Assembly: GCF_019334565.1 (NCBI RefSeq)
Contig: NZ_CP079724.1
Coordinates: 1,385,001-1,449,000, forward strand
Reading direction: 5' to 3'
Source of the DNA: Streptococcus oralis
GTDB lineage: Bacteria; Bacillota; Bacilli; Lactobacillales; Streptococcaceae
Length of the DNA: 64,000 nt
Shown: positions 54,327-63,783 of the stretch, in pieces
How positions within the stretch are numbered: position 1 is the stretch's first letter
Layout of the letters: every line of letters starts with the position of its first letter
Program-made: the position numbers and the translations under genes
Notes under the pieces: generated by a model
What the model saw: the letters and a program-made list of their open reading frames with translations, nothing else
Databases searched by the model: none
Told to the model about the DNA's origin: nothing

Positions 54327-54360
54327 AAAACGTCATTCTCACCGAATTGGCGTTTTTTTA
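54327..54360 (+). terminator. psaBCA terminator
   Basis: Stem AAAACGTCA / TTGGCGTTTT with an interior mismatch, then TTTA. Probably leaky or followed by a new tpx promoter. Confidence 0.6.
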
Positions 54361-54434
54361 CACTTTCCGGTCAAATCATTGGAAAAATCTGATAATTCTC
54401 GGTAAAATGAAAGAAAAAAGAATGGAGTAGTTTC

Positions 54435-54929
54435 ATGACCACTTTTCTCGGAAATCCTGTAACTTTTACAGGTAAACAACTGCAAGTCGGAGACAAGGCA
54501 CTTGACTTTTCTCTTACGACAACCGATCTCTCTAAAAAAACGCTAGCTGACTTTGAAGGAAAGAAAAAAGTCTTGAGTGTTGTCCCTTCTATCGATACTG
54601 GTATCTGCTCAACGCAAACTCGTCGTTTCAACCAAGAACTAGCTAACCTCGACAACACCGTCGTTCTTACTGTTTCTATGGACCTACCATTTGCCCAAGG
54701 ACGCTGGTGTGGGGCTGAAGGTCTTGACAATGCCATCATGCTTTCAGACTATTTTGACCATTCTTTCGGGCGCGATTATGCCCTCTTGATCAACGAATGG
54801 CATCTCCTTGCACGTGCTGTCTTTGTTCTCGATACTGACAATGTCATCCGTTACGTAGAATACGTTGACAACATCAACACAGAACCAGACTTTGAAGCTG
54901 CTATTGCTGCAGTGAAAGAACTGGACTAA
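54435..54929 (+). CDS. tpxD: Thiol peroxidase Tpx (TpxD)
   Basis: Atypical 2-Cys peroxiredoxin of 164 residues that reduces H2O2, important in H2O2-producing streptococci. Peroxidatic Cys in [15 protein letters not shown] (about 58) and resolving Cys in GRWCGAEG (about 92) are both present. Ribosome site AATGGAG. It lies between psaA and psaR; the same link of Mn uptake and Tpx is known in related species. Confidence 0.95.
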   Translation: MTTFLGNPVTFTGKQLQVGDKALDFSLTTTDLSKKTLADFEGKKKVLSVVPSIDTGICSTQTRRFNQELANLDNTVVLTVSMDLPFAQGRWCGAEGLDNAIMLSDYFDHSFGRDYALLINEWHLLARAVFVLDTDNVIRYVEYVDNINTEPDFEAAIAAVKELD

Positions 54930-55012
54930 AATCAAAGCCATTAGGGCAGAAGGCTAGAGAAATCTAGCTTTTTTTGATATACTAGATGGAGAGAAAAGAC
55001 AAGAGGAAACGA

Positions 55013-55663
55013 ATGACGCCAAATAAAGAAGACTACCTAAAATGTATTTATGAAATCGGTACGGAGATGCAGAAAATCACCAATAAGGAAATTGCTGCCC
55101 GTATGCAAGTCTCTCCACCTGCCGTAACAGAGATGATCAAACGTATGAAAAGTGAGAATCTCATCCTCAAGGACAAGGAGAATGGCTATCTATTGACAGA
55201 TATCGGCCTCAAACTAGTCTCCGAACTCTATCGCAAACACCGGTTGATTGAAGTCTTTCTAGTTCACCATCTCGACTATACTAGCGATCAGATCCACGAA
55301 GAAGCTGAGGTCCTAGAGCACACTGTATCCGACCTCTTCGTAGAGAGACTGGATAAACTGCTTGGCTTCCCTAAAACCTGCCCCCACGGAGGAACCATAC
55401 CAGCTGAGGGAGAACTCTTGGTTGAAATCAACAACTTACCACTGGCAGACGTCCAAGAAGCTGGAACCTATCTCCTGACTCGCGTTCATGATAGTTTTGA
55501 ACTACTCAAATATCTAGAAAAGCATGAAATCCATATCGGTGACCAAGTCAAAGTCAAGCAGTTTGATAATTTTTCCAATACTTTTACACTGGTCAACAAA
55601 GGTGAAGACCTCCAAGTTAGTATGGATATCGCCAAACAACTCTATGTCGAAAAAATCAACTAA
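55013..55663 (+). CDS. psaR: Manganese-responsive repressor PsaR/ScaR (DtxR family)
   Basis: Metalloregulator of 216 residues: winged helix (EDYLKCIYEI, KEIAARMQVSPPAVTEMIKRM, about 5-45), dimerisation/metal domain with HRLIEVFLVHHL, EEAEVLEHTVS and CPHGGTIP (His ligands), and a C-terminal FeoA/SH3-like domain (about 150-216). The frame opens at 54986, but MTPNKED at 55013 follows AGAGGAAACG. It should repress psaBCA through the operator at 51732-51757. Here it is beside psaBCA-tpx, as in ScaR-type species. Confidence 0.95.
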   Translation: MTPNKEDYLKCIYEIGTEMQKITNKEIAARMQVSPPAVTEMIKRMKSENLILKDKENGYLLTDIGLKLVSELYRKHRLIEVFLVHHLDYTSDQIHEEAEVLEHTVSDLFVERLDKLLGFPKTCPHGGTIPAEGELLVEINNLPLADVQEAGTYLLTRVHDSFELLKYLEKHEIHIGDQVKVKQFDNFSNTFTLVNKGEDLQVSMDIAKQLYVEKIN

Positions 55664-55669
55664 GCCCTT

Positions 55670-55700
55670 ATCCTTGAAAGAAATTCCTTTCAGGGATTTT
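55670..55700 (+). terminator. psaR terminator
   Basis: Stem TCCTTGAAAG / CTTTCAGGGA (one G-U) with AAATTC loop then TTTTTTA. Confidence 0.8.
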
Positions 55701-55770
55701 TTATTATTTTAGTTGTAAGTTCCATTCGTTTGATGTAGAATGAAGCTAGATAAAAGAGGGAGGTCTTCCT

Positions 55771-56184
55771 ATGAAAAAGCTCTTTAGAATCCATTTTGCA
55801 GCCATTGTAGTCAGCGATTTGCTACTGTTGGTAACTTTCAGACCCCGATACGAACTTTCTTTGGAGAGAGGCCTGATTTTTTGCTTCATTTTCATCCTTG
55901 CTCAAGGACTACTGCTATTTCGATTGGTCAATCGACTCAAAAAACAGTTCTCTGAGATTTATCCTCAGATGAACAAAAAAATTCGCTTCTACTATTTAGG
56001 AGTGCTCATCAGCGATTTTCTATTATTTGTCTTTTTAGCCATCACTGACCCTCAATATTTCTACTCTCTTACTCCAGTCTTTACTTCCTGTCATTCTACT
56101 TTATATTATATGACGGCTAGCCACCTAAGAGAAAACTATCCCGACTTTTACAACAAACACATCGCCTTCTGGGAGTGTCTATAA
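55771..56184 (+). CDS. Unknown small membrane protein
   Basis: Protein of 137 residues with three or four hydrophobic segments (IHFAAIVVSDLLLLVTF, GLIFCFIFILAQGLLLF, FYYLGVLISDFLLFVFLAI). The repeated VSDLLLLVTFRP and ISDFLLFVFLA suggest an internal duplication of two-helix units. No family recognised. Ribosome site AGGGAGG. Convergent with dtd. Confidence 0.7.
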   Translation: MKKLFRIHFAAIVVSDLLLLVTFRPRYELSLERGLIFCFIFILAQGLLLFRLVNRLKKQFSEIYPQMNKKIRFYYLGVLISDFLLFVFLAITDPQYFYSLTPVFTSCHSTLYYMTASHLRENYPDFYNKHIAFWECL

Positions 56185-56185
56185 A

Positions 56186-56217
56186 CAAAAACCAAGCCAA
56201 CTGGGCTTGGTTTTCTT
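56186..56217. terminator. Bidirectional terminator
   Basis: Stem AAAACCAAGCC / GGGCTTGGTTTT with AACT loop between convergent genes. Confidence 0.85.
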
Positions 56218-56659
56218 ATCTATTTTTAGTATCAAGAATGATGGTAACTGGCCCATCATTTACCAGCTCCACCTGCATATCCGCTCCAAAGATGCCTGTC
56301 TGAACGGGCACTTTCTGAGCTAGCTTTTGGTTGAAAGCGTCATAGAAGGCAGCTGCCATATCCGGCTTGGCTGCTCCTGTAAAGGCGGGACGATTGCCTT
56401 TCTTGATATCTGCAAAGAGGGTAAACTGGGAAATAGAAAGGATTTCTCCTTCAATATCCTTGACAGACAGGTTCATCTTGCCTTCTGCGTCTGAAAAAAT
56501 CCGAATGTTGACGAGCTTTCTCACAGCATAGTCCAGATCTTCCTCTTGGTCCTCTGGGCCAACACCGACCAGCAATAAGAGTCCCTGATTGATCTTTCCA
56601 TGAACCTGACCTTCGATACTGACTTGAGCTTTTTTAACCCGTTGAATAATGATTTTCAT
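56216..56659 (-). CDS. dtd: D-aminoacyl-tRNA deacylase
   Basis: Removes D-amino acids (and Gly from tRNA-Ala) mis-loaded onto tRNA. The 147-residue protein has the DTD signatures [17 protein letters not shown] (about 78-94) and NDGPVTIIL near the C-terminus, with the Gly-cisPro motif region GP. It follows relA by 29 bases in a relA-dtd operon common in Firmicutes. Confidence 0.96.
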   Translation of the reverse strand: MKIIIQRVKKAQVSIEGQVHGKINQGLLLLVGVGPEDQEEDLDYAVRKLVNIRIFSDAEGKMNLSVKDIEGEILSISQFTLFADIKKGNRPAFTGAAKPDMAAAFYDAFNQKLAQKVPVQTGIFGADMQVELVNDGPVTIILDTKNR

Positions 56660-56688
56660 AAGCGCCTTTCTAGTAACTGAAGGGAGAA

Positions 56689-58905
56689 TTAGCCGTTGGT
56701 CCGTTTGACAGAGTAGACCTCTGGCACACTCTTAATCTTGTCCACGACTGTGGTCAGTGTAGAGAGGTTGGAAATACCAAATGAGACATGGATATTAGCA
56801 AATTTCATATCCTTAGTTGGTTGAGCATTAACAGTTGAGATATTCTTAGTTGTGTTGGAGAGAACTTGCAGAACATCATTTAAGAGCCCTGTACGGTTGA
56901 GACCATAGATATCGATGTGGGCAGTGTATTCCTTGCTTGAGAATTGATCTTCCCACTCCACATCAAGAAGACGTTGCTCGTAGTTTTCTTGGGCACGGAG
57001 ATTCATACAGTCCACACGGTGAATAGCTACACCACGACCCTTAGTAATGTAGCCGACAATGTCGTCACCTGGCACTGGATTACAACACTTAGCAATCCGC
57101 ACTAAGAGACCTGAAGCACCTTCAATGACCACACCACCCTCATGCTTGACCTTGAGGGTTTCTTTGTTTTCGACCTTAACTTCGCCACCTTTGACAAGCT
57201 CTTCTGCTTCCGCCTTGGCCTTGGCACGTTCTTCCTCACGACGTTCCTTTTCTGTCAAACGGTTAAAGACGGTAATAGCGCCAATTTCTCCAAAACCAAT
57301 GGCTGCATAGAGAGCTTCCTCTGTCTTGTAGCTGGTCTTTTGAAGGACCTTGTCCATGTGACGCTTGTCCATGAATTTATTGGCTACATAGCCGTTTTCT
57401 TGGAACTGGGCCATCAGCATCTCACGGCCCTTGTTTACGGATAATTCCTTGTCTTGATTTTTAAAGAACTGACGAATCTTGTTGCGTGCCTTACTGGTCT
57501 TGACCATATTGAGCCAGTCACGACTCGGACCAAAGGAGTTGGGGTTGGTGATAATTTCAACCTGATCCCCTGTCTTGAGCTTGGTTGTCAGTGGAACCAT
57601 ACGGCCATTGACCTTGGCACCAGTCGCTTTTTCACCGACTTTGGTATGGATTTCATAGGCAAAGTCAATCGGTCCTGAATCTTTTGGAAGGGAGCGAACC
57701 GCACCATCTGGAGTAAAGACGTAAATCTCCTCTGCCAGATAGTTTTCTTTAACAGAGTCCACAAATTCCTTGGCATCATCAGCCTGGTCTTGGAGCTCCA
57801 TCATCTCTTTGATCCAGTTCATTCCAATAGCTGATTCTTTACTATTGACCTGCCCTTTAATGCCTTTCTTATAAGCCCAGTGAGCTGCTACCCCGTACTC
57901 AGCCACTTCGTGCATTTCCTTGGTCCGAATCTGGAATTCAATCGGCCCTTTTGGCCCATAAACAGTCGTATGAATAGACTGGTAACCGTTGGCCTTACGA
58001 TTAGCGATATAGTCTTTGAAGCGGCCTGGCATGGGTTTCCAAAGTTCATGCACATAACCCAACATGGCGTAAACATCACTCTGGGTATCCAAAATACAGC
58101 GAATGGCAATCAGGTCATAAATTTCCTCAAAGCGTTTCTTCTTATCCTGCATCTTGCGATAGATCAAATAGATATGCTTAGGACGACCATAGATTTTCCC
58201 TTTGAGATTGCGTTCGGTAGCATACTCCTCCAACTTGGTTACGACTTCGTCGACCAAAGCCTCACGTTCTCTGCGTTTTTCCTTCATCATGTGGGTGATC
58301 TTGTAAAACTCAGTTGGATTGAGATAACGGAAAGATAGATCTTCCAACTCCCACTTGACACTGGAAATCCCTAGACGATGAGCAAGTGGTGCGTAAATTT
58401 CCATGGTTTCTCTGGAGATCCGTTCTTGCTTGTCCTTTCGCAGGTGTTTTAGAGTCCGCATATTGTGCAAACGGTCCGATAATTTAACCAAGATAACACG
58501 GATATCCTCTGACATGGCCATAAGCATCCTGCGGTGATTTTCAGCTAATTGTTCCTCGAGCGATTTGTACTCAACCTTACCAAGCTTGGTCACACCATCA
58601 ACGATAATCCGAACATCATGACCGAACTCTCTCTCCAGATCATCCAGTGTCGCATCTGTGTCTTCAACAACGTCATGCAAAAAACCGCAGGCAACGGTTA
58701 CGGCATCCAGCTTGAGCTTAGCCAGAATTCCTGCTACCTGAATGGGATGGATAATATAGGGCTCACCTGATTTCCGAAACTGCCCACTATGACAATCTAC
58801 CGCATAAATCAATGCTTTTTGTACAAAAGCAACGTCTTCCTTTGTTAAATATTCTCTCGTTAAAGCGACTACCTGATCGCCCGTCAAATTCACTTCTTTC
58901 GGCAT
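56689..58905 (-). CDS. relA: Bifunctional (p)ppGpp synthetase/hydrolase
   Basis: RSH enzyme of the stringent response, 738 residues. Hydrolase HD domain (about 45-150) with [12 protein letters not shown] and intact AYRSLQ-like region; synthetase domain (about 220-360) with the catalytic [17 protein letters not shown] (about 400-460); helical region; zinc-finger/CC with [18 protein letters not shown] domain at the end. Both catalytic halves look intact, so it can make and destroy the alarmone. Ribosome site TGGAGAG; -10 TAAAAT at 58930-58935. In operon with dtd. Confidence 0.96.
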   Translation of the reverse strand: MPKEVNLTGDQVVALTREYLTKEDVAFVQKALIYAVDCHSGQFRKSGEPYIIHPIQVAGILAKLKLDAVTVACGFLHDVVEDTDATLDDLEREFGHDVRIIVDGVTKLGKVEYKSLEEQLAENHRRMLMAMSEDIRVILVKLSDRLHNMRTLKHLRKDKQERISRETMEIYAPLAHRLGISSVKWELEDLSFRYLNPTEFYKITHMMKEKRREREALVDEVVTKLEEYATERNLKGKIYGRPKHIYLIYRKMQDKKKRFEEIYDLIAIRCILDTQSDVYAMLGYVHELWKPMPGRFKDYIANRKANGYQSIHTTVYGPKGPIEFQIRTKEMHEVAEYGVAAHWAYKKGIKGQVNSKESAIGMNWIKEMMELQDQADDAKEFVDSVKENYLAEEIYVFTPDGAVRSLPKDSGPIDFAYEIHTKVGEKATGAKVNGRMVPLTTKLKTGDQVEIITNPNSFGPSRDWLNMVKTSKARNKIRQFFKNQDKELSVNKGREMLMAQFQENGYVANKFMDKRHMDKVLQKTSYKTEEALYAAIGFGEIGAITVFNRLTEKERREEERAKAKAEAEELVKGGEVKVENKETLKVKHEGGVVIEGASGLLVRIAKCCNPVPGDDIVGYITKGRGVAIHRVDCMNLRAQENYEQRLLDVEWEDQFSSKEYTAHIDIYGLNRTGLLNDVLQVLSNTTKNISTVNAQPTKDMKFANIHVSFGISNLSTLTTVVDKIKSVPEVYSVKRTNG

Positions 58906-59139
58906 CTATACTCTCCAATTCTTCCTACCATTTTATCACTTTTTTAAGGATATGAAAACTAGAAAAGCTCTGCAGTTCTATAATTTACTCCATTCCTTAC
59001 AAGGATCTCAAAAAGAACAATAAACTTTAAACTGTTTTATTATTTCTATTTACTTTTATAATTAATGAGTGGATTTTATAAACGAACTAGCTATTTCTTA
59101 TCATTTTTAATAAATTTTATAAAAACATTCGTATTTAAC
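58906..59139. other. Divergent control region relA / nucleotidase
   Basis: No gene seen. It carries a minus-strand TAAAAT (58930-58935) as a candidate relA -10 box and, nearer the nucleotidase gene, AT-rich sequence with repeated TTTTATAA. Confidence 0.45.
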
Positions 59140-59168
59140 TTGATTGATTGGCTTCCATCCTTTATAAT
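59140..59168 (+). promoter_or_regulatory. Nucleotidase gene promoter
   Basis: TTGATT (59140-59145), 17-base spacer, TATAAT (59163-59168). Confidence 0.75.
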
Positions 59169-59197
59169 AGAGTGAAACTATTTTTGAGGAGATTTTT

Positions 59198-61573
59198 ATG
59201 TCATCATTTCGTAAACAAGCAGCCCTTTTAGGTCTGACTGCAGCTGTATTTGCGGCTTCTACTGCTCAAGCAGATGAAAAAGCTACAAATCTAGATCCTA
59301 GCACTACACCTACACCAGTAGCAAATCAATCAGAGAAACCCGTTGCAGCTACTGGAAATGAAAAGGGAACGGCATCTGAAAAAACAGACGCTCCTGCTAA
59401 GCAAGATGAAAATGCTACTCCAGTAGCAAGCACTGAAACAACCCCTTCTAAAGAAGGAAGCCTTGCAGACGACAAAGCCCTTCAACCAACAGAAGGACAG
59501 GAAGTCGATGTCCGCATCCTTGCAACAACTGACCTTCATACCAATCTAGTTAACTATGATTATTACCAAGACAAACCTGCTGAGAACGTTGGACTAGCAA
59601 AAACAGCTGTTCTCATCGAAGAAGCTAAAAAAGAAAATAGCAATACACTTCTCGTAGATAATGGAGACACGATTCAAGGAACGCCACTTGGAACTTACAA
59701 GGCAATCGTTAACCCAGTCAAAGAAGGAGAACAACACCCTATGTATGCAGCCCTTCAAAAGCTCGGTTTTGAAGCTGGTACACTAGGAAATCATGAGTTT
59801 AACTATGGTTTAGACTACCTCAAACGTGTCATTGATACAGCTGGAATGCCAATTGTCAACGCCAATGTTGTAGATCCTAAAACGGGCGCTTATGTCTACG
59901 ACCCCTATAAAATCATCAGCAAAACCTTTGTTGATAAAACTGGTCGCAAAACGACCGTCAAAATCGGGGTGACTGGAATCGTTCCCCCTCAAATTCTCAG
60001 CTGGGATAAGGCCAACCTTGAAGGAAAGATTCAGGTTAATGACTCCGTAGAAGCTATTCAAAAGATTATCCCTGAAATGCGCAAAGCAGGTGCAGACATC
60101 ACTCTTGTACTCTCTCACTCAGGCATCGGAGATGATAAGTACGAAAAAGGGGAAGAAAACGAAGGCTATCAAATTGCAAGTCTACCCGGTGTGGATGCAG
60201 TTGTAACAGGGCATTCTCACGCTGAATTTCCAAGTGGAAATGGCACTGGCTTTTATGAAAAATATGCTGGTGTTGATGGCGTAAATGGTAAGATTAATGG
60301 TACTCCTGTAACCATGGCTGGAAAATATGGGGATCACCTCGGCATTATCGACCTCAACCTTATCTACAAAAACGGAAAATGGACTGTTGCCAACAGCAAA
60401 GGCTCTATTCGTAAGATTCACACTAAGTCCAAAGAAGCTGATGAACGAATCAAAGAAATTGCCAAAACAGCTCACGAAGGAACCATCCAATACGTTCGCC
60501 AACAAGTCGGAACAACAACCGCACCAATCACAAGTTATTTTGCCCTTGTCAAGGATGATCCATCTGTTCAAATCGTCAATAACGCGCAAATCTGGTATGC
60601 TAAGAAAGAACTAGCAGGAACTCCTGAAGGAGATCTTCCTATTCTCTCGGCTGCGGCACCATTTAAGGCGGGAACCCGTGGAGATGCTACTGCCTATACA
60701 GATATTCCAGCTGGCCCAATCGCCATCAAAAACGTAGCCGATCTCTACCTCTACGACAATGTCACGGCCATCCTAAAAGTCACTGGAGCTCAACTTAAAG
60801 AATGGTTGGAAATGTCTGCTGGTCAGTTCAACACGATTGATCCAACTAAAAAAGAAGCGCAACAGCTCATCAATCCAAGCTATCGTACTTATAATTTTGA
60901 TGTGATTGACGGTGTGACCTATGAGTACGACGCCACCCAACCAAATAAATACGACCGCGAAGGTAAGTTGATCCACCCAGATGCTAGTCGTGTCCGCAAT
61001 CTTAAATACCAAGGAAAAGATGTACGTCCAGATCAGGAATTCATCGTGGTAACCAACAATTATCGCGCAAATGGTAAATTCCCTGGCGTTCGTGATGCTA
61101 GCCTCAATCGTCTCCTCGGACTTGAAAATCGCCAGGTTATCATCAACTATATCCTCGATGTAAAAAATATCAACCCAAGTGCAGATAAAAACTGGCACTT
61201 CACAAATAGCATAAAAGGGTTGGACGTTCGTTTCTTGACAGCCGATAAGGCCAAAGACTTAGTCAGCACAGATGGTGATATTCAATATCTAGCAAGCTCT
61301 GACCAAGAAGGTTTCGGCGAATACCGCCTTCTCTATGTAGAGCCTAAGGCTGAACCTGCAGCAACAAATCACCACGAGATCCAAGATATTCAGAGACAAA
61401 ATCAAGGCGATGCAATCACTCTTTCAAACGGTGGGCAAACTATTATTTTACCAAGCGCTCATAATCCAGTAGCTACTACTCTACCAAATACAGGTGAGAA
61501 AACGTCTATCCTAACCTTCCTAGGTGTCATTCTAGCAGGGCTTGGACTTTCTCTCAAGAAAAAGGAAGAATAA
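59198..61573 (+). CDS. Wall-anchored 2',3'-cyclic phosphodiesterase / nucleotidase
   Basis: Surface enzyme of 791 residues. Signal peptide (about 1-25), Thr/Ser/Pro/Lys linker (26-100), metallophosphatase domain (about 103-370: LATTDLHTNL, NGDTIQGTPLG, GNHEFNYG, VTGHSHAEFP) and a 5'-nucleotidase C-terminal domain (about 430-650). The C-terminus has the sortase signal LPNTGEKTS, a hydrophobic stretch and KKKEE. Such enzymes release nucleosides from nucleotides, feeding purine uptake and making adenosine that dampens host immunity; that role here is inference. Monocistronic, with a terminator. Confidence 0.95.
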   Translation: MSSFRKQAALLGLTAAVFAASTAQADEKATNLDPSTTPTPVANQSEKPVAATGNEKGTASEKTDAPAKQDENATPVASTETTPSKEGSLADDKALQPTEGQEVDVRILATTDLHTNLVNYDYYQDKPAENVGLAKTAVLIEEAKKENSNTLLVDNGDTIQGTPLGTYKAIVNPVKEGEQHPMYAALQKLGFEAGTLGNHEFNYGLDYLKRVIDTAGMPIVNANVVDPKTGAYVYDPYKIISKTFVDKTGRKTTVKIGVTGIVPPQILSWDKANLEGKIQVNDSVEAIQKIIPEMRKAGADITLVLSHSGIGDDKYEKGEENEGYQIASLPGVDAVVTGHSHAEFPSGNGTGFYEKYAGVDGVNGKINGTPVTMAGKYGDHLGIIDLNLIYKNGKWTVANSKGSIRKIHTKSKEADERIKEIAKTAHEGTIQYVRQQVGTTTAPITSYFALVKDDPSVQIVNNAQIWYAKKELAGTPEGDLPILSAAAPFKAGTRGDATAYTDIPAGPIAIKNVADLYLYDNVTAILKVTGAQLKEWLEMSAGQFNTIDPTKKEAQQLINPSYRTYNFDVIDGVTYEYDATQPNKYDREGKLIHPDASRVRNLKYQGKDVRPDQEFIVVTNNYRANGKFPGVRDASLNRLLGLENRQVIINYILDVKNINPSADKNWHFTNSIKGLDVRFLTADKAKDLVSTDGDIQYLASSDQEGFGEYRLLYVEPKAEPAATNHHEIQDIQRQNQGDAITLSNGGQTIILPSAHNPVATTLPNTGEKTSILTFLGVILAGLGLSLKKKEE

Positions 61574-61579
61574 CATAAT

Positions 61580-61613
61580 AGAAGCAAGGCGAGACTCGTC
61601 TTGCTTCTTTTTA
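61580..61613 (+). terminator. Nucleotidase terminator
   Basis: Stem GAAGCAAG..CGAG / CGTCTTGCTTC followed by TTTTT. Confidence 0.85.
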
Positions 61614-61618
61614 ACCAC

Positions 61619-61651
61619 CAAAAACACTGCCAGATTTCTCTAGCAGTGTTT
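61619..61651 (-). terminator. msmK terminator
   Basis: Stem AACACTGC / GCAGTGTT with a 12-base loop, followed on the minus strand by TTTTGG. Confidence 0.75.
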
Positions 61652-61666
61652 TGACATTTCATTTGC

Positions 61667-62797
61667 TTAGTAGACTGTTTTTTCAGTTTCTACATCGAAG
61701 AAGTGTGCTTTGTTCAAGTCAAATCCAAGTTCAACTGTTGCACCTGTTTGCAAGTAGTCACGAGCATCCACTTTTGCAACAAATTCGTCTTTACCAACTT
61801 GGCAGTAAAGGTGAGATTCTGAACCAAGCAATTCTGATACTGAGATAGTTGCTTTAACCACTGATTCTGGGAATGTTTCAAGGAAAGCAGGTTCTGCATT
61901 CACATCTTCTGGACGGATACCGAAAATCAATTCTTTTCCTTCGTAGCCTTTGTCACGAAGAACTTTCAAAGCACCTTCTGGCACTTTCAAACGGAAACCA
62001 TCAGAAACAATTTCGCTACCAACCAATTTCACATTGATGAAGTTCATAGCTGGGCTTCCGATAAATCCTGCTACAAATTTGTTAACTGGGTTTTTGTAAA
62101 CTTCTTGAGGAGTACCGATTTGTTCAACACGTCCGATAGTACCTGTACCAGCAGGGTTCTTAGTAGCTGACATGATAACGATACGGTCTGCCAATGTCAT
62201 CGCTTCTGTTTGGTCGTGCGTTACGTAGATGGTTGTAGCACCGATACGACGGTGGATCTTCGCAATTTCAGCACGCATAGATACACGAAGTTTGGCATCC
62301 AAGTTTGACAAAGGTTCGTCCATCAAGAACACTTTTGCATCACGGACGATGGCACGACCCATGGCAACACGTTGACGTTGACCACCTGAAAGGTCAGCTG
62401 GTTTACGATCCAAAAATTCTTTCAAACCAAGGATTGCTGCCGCTTCTTGCACACGTTTGTCGATGTCTTCTTTGCTGTATTTACGCAATTTCAAACCGAA
62501 AGCCATGTTGTCATACACAGTCATGTGTGGGTAAAGAGCGTAGTTTTGGAATACCATGGCGATGTCACGGTCTTTTGGAGCCACGTCGTTGACAACCACA
62601 CCATCGATAGATGCAGTACCTTCAGTAATGTCTTCAAGACCAGCGATCATACGAAGTGTTGTTGATTTACCACATCCTGAAGGACCTACGAAAACGATAA
62701 ATTCCTTGTCTTTGATGTCCAAGTTGAAATCTTCAACTGAGTAGTGTTCGCTGTTTGGATATTTTTTGTAAATGTTTTTAAGATTTAATTCTACCAT
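61667..62797 (-). CDS. msmK: Sugar ABC transporter ATPase MsmK
   Basis: Shared energising ATPase of 376 residues for several carbohydrate ABC importers in streptococci (raffinose, maltodextrin, sialic acid types). Walker [10 protein letters not shown] (about 37-45), Q-loop [12 protein letters not shown], signature [16 protein letters not shown], Walker [13 protein letters not shown], switch His VTHDQTEAM, and the C-terminal OB/TOBE regulatory domain (about 235-376). It stands alone without permeases, as expected for a multitask ATPase. A cre-like site lies in its promoter. Confidence 0.95.
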   Translation of the reverse strand: MVELNLKNIYKKYPNSEHYSVEDFNLDIKDKEFIVFVGPSGCGKSTTLRMIAGLEDITEGTASIDGVVVNDVAPKDRDIAMVFQNYALYPHMTVYDNMAFGLKLRKYSKEDIDKRVQEAAAILGLKEFLDRKPADLSGGQRQRVAMGRAIVRDAKVFLMDEPLSNLDAKLRVSMRAEIAKIHRRIGATTIYVTHDQTEAMTLADRIVIMSATKNPAGTGTIGRVEQIGTPQEVYKNPVNKFVAGFIGSPAMNFINVKLVGSEIVSDGFRLKVPEGALKVLRDKGYEGKELIFGIRPEDVNAEPAFLETFPESVVKATISVSELLGSESHLYCQVGKDEFVAKVDARDYLQTGATVELGFDLNKAHFFDVETEKTVY

Positions 62798-62830
62798 CGA
62801 GGTGAACTCCTTTTGTCTTTTGATAGTTTT

Positions 62831-62859
62831 ATTATAGATGAAAACGCTTTACATTTCTA
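62831..62859 (-). promoter_or_regulatory. msmK promoter with cre-like site
   Basis: Minus-strand TATAAT (62831-62836) with a weak -35 TAGAAA (62854-62859) and 17-base spacer. The spacer contains TGAAAACGCTTTAC (62839-62852, plus strand), matching 12 of 14 bases of a CcpA cre, where binding would repress. Confidence 0.6.
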
Positions 62860-62910
62860 TGGCAAGGTGACCAAAAAAATAAAAAAGTTCTGTGCAACTT
62901 GCACAAAACT

Positions 62911-63780
62911 TTAAAGAATATCTGGTAAAATCAACTGATAACACAAGGTAAGATCCGTTAACTCCTTCAACTGAAGCCCTGTCAATTCTTCCCATTTGTC
63001 AATCTTGTATTGGAGAGAATTGCGATGTAGATAGAGTTGCTGGGCTGTTTTAGTTAGGACAGCACTATTTTCCCAGAGAGAAAGGATAATTTCCTGAATC
63101 TGATCCTGAGCCAAAATCATCTGGTGCAGACATTCTTTAATGACTCTCAGGTCCACAATCCTTTCTCCCATACTCCAAAGATAGAGTTGTGAAAAGGTGT
63201 GTACACCTTGATGACCTTGACGCCACCATGTCTTAAACAAATCCCGCTCCGCTTTGATCAGGTCTGACAGGGCTTGATAGCCTGTCTGAGACCACACCTG
63301 CCCCAACATGATAGACAGACGAAGGCTAAAGTCATACTCTACTGCCTCAATCGTATCAGATAAGATTGAGCGGACAGAGCTGTATTTATCTTGTTGAAGC
63401 ACAAACACATAATCCTGAGCCCCGACCTGTAACACTGTTTGGCAGTTGGGAAAGAGGGTCTGCATCATATCCAGCCAAGAGGCTAGATTTTCCTGTTGGT
63501 AATAGGATAGATGGCAATAAACCAGCTGAATCTTTTTAAAAGTTTGAGGCGCCTGCCCCTTCCCCTCAATCAGATAGGGATACCAAGGATTGAGCGAACG
63601 AGCCTGCTCCTGCTGGGTCAAAAGGGCAACCAACTGCTTTTCACGCTCACTGAGCCCAGCTTCCTCCAGTAAAATCCACTGCTGAGAAGCTAAAGGGAGA
63701 GTAAGATAGCCTGGTTTCTCAATCGGCTGATCTGAAATCTGAGCTTCAGGAAACCAGTCCTGTAATTCCTTTGCAATCAT
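62911..63780 (-). CDS. PucR/CdaR-type helix-turn-helix regulator
   Basis: Protein of 289 residues ending in a PucR_2-like helix-turn-helix (VLTKTAQQLYLHRNSLQYKIDKWEELTGLQL, about 247-277). The first 240 residues lack a nameable sensor, though the order recalls CdaR sugar-diacid regulators. It begins 3 bases after the mini-RNase III stop, so the two are cotranscribed, and it lies upstream of msmK, a possible target (inference). Confidence 0.82.
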   Translation of the reverse strand: MIAKELQDWFPEAQISDQPIEKPGYLTLPLASQQWILLEEAGLSEREKQLVALLTQQEQARSLNPWYPYLIEGKGQAPQTFKKIQLVYCHLSYYQQENLASWLDMMQTLFPNCQTVLQVGAQDYVFVLQQDKYSSVRSILSDTIEAVEYDFSLRLSIMLGQVWSQTGYQALSDLIKAERDLFKTWWRQGHQGVHTFSQLYLWSMGERIVDLRVIKECLHQMILAQDQIQEIILSLWENSAVLTKTAQQLYLHRNSLQYKIDKWEELTGLQLKELTDLTLCYQLILPDIL

Positions 63781-63783
63781 ATC

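Noticed and set aside
57880..58338. 152-codon plus-strand frame
   Set aside because: Shadow of relA.
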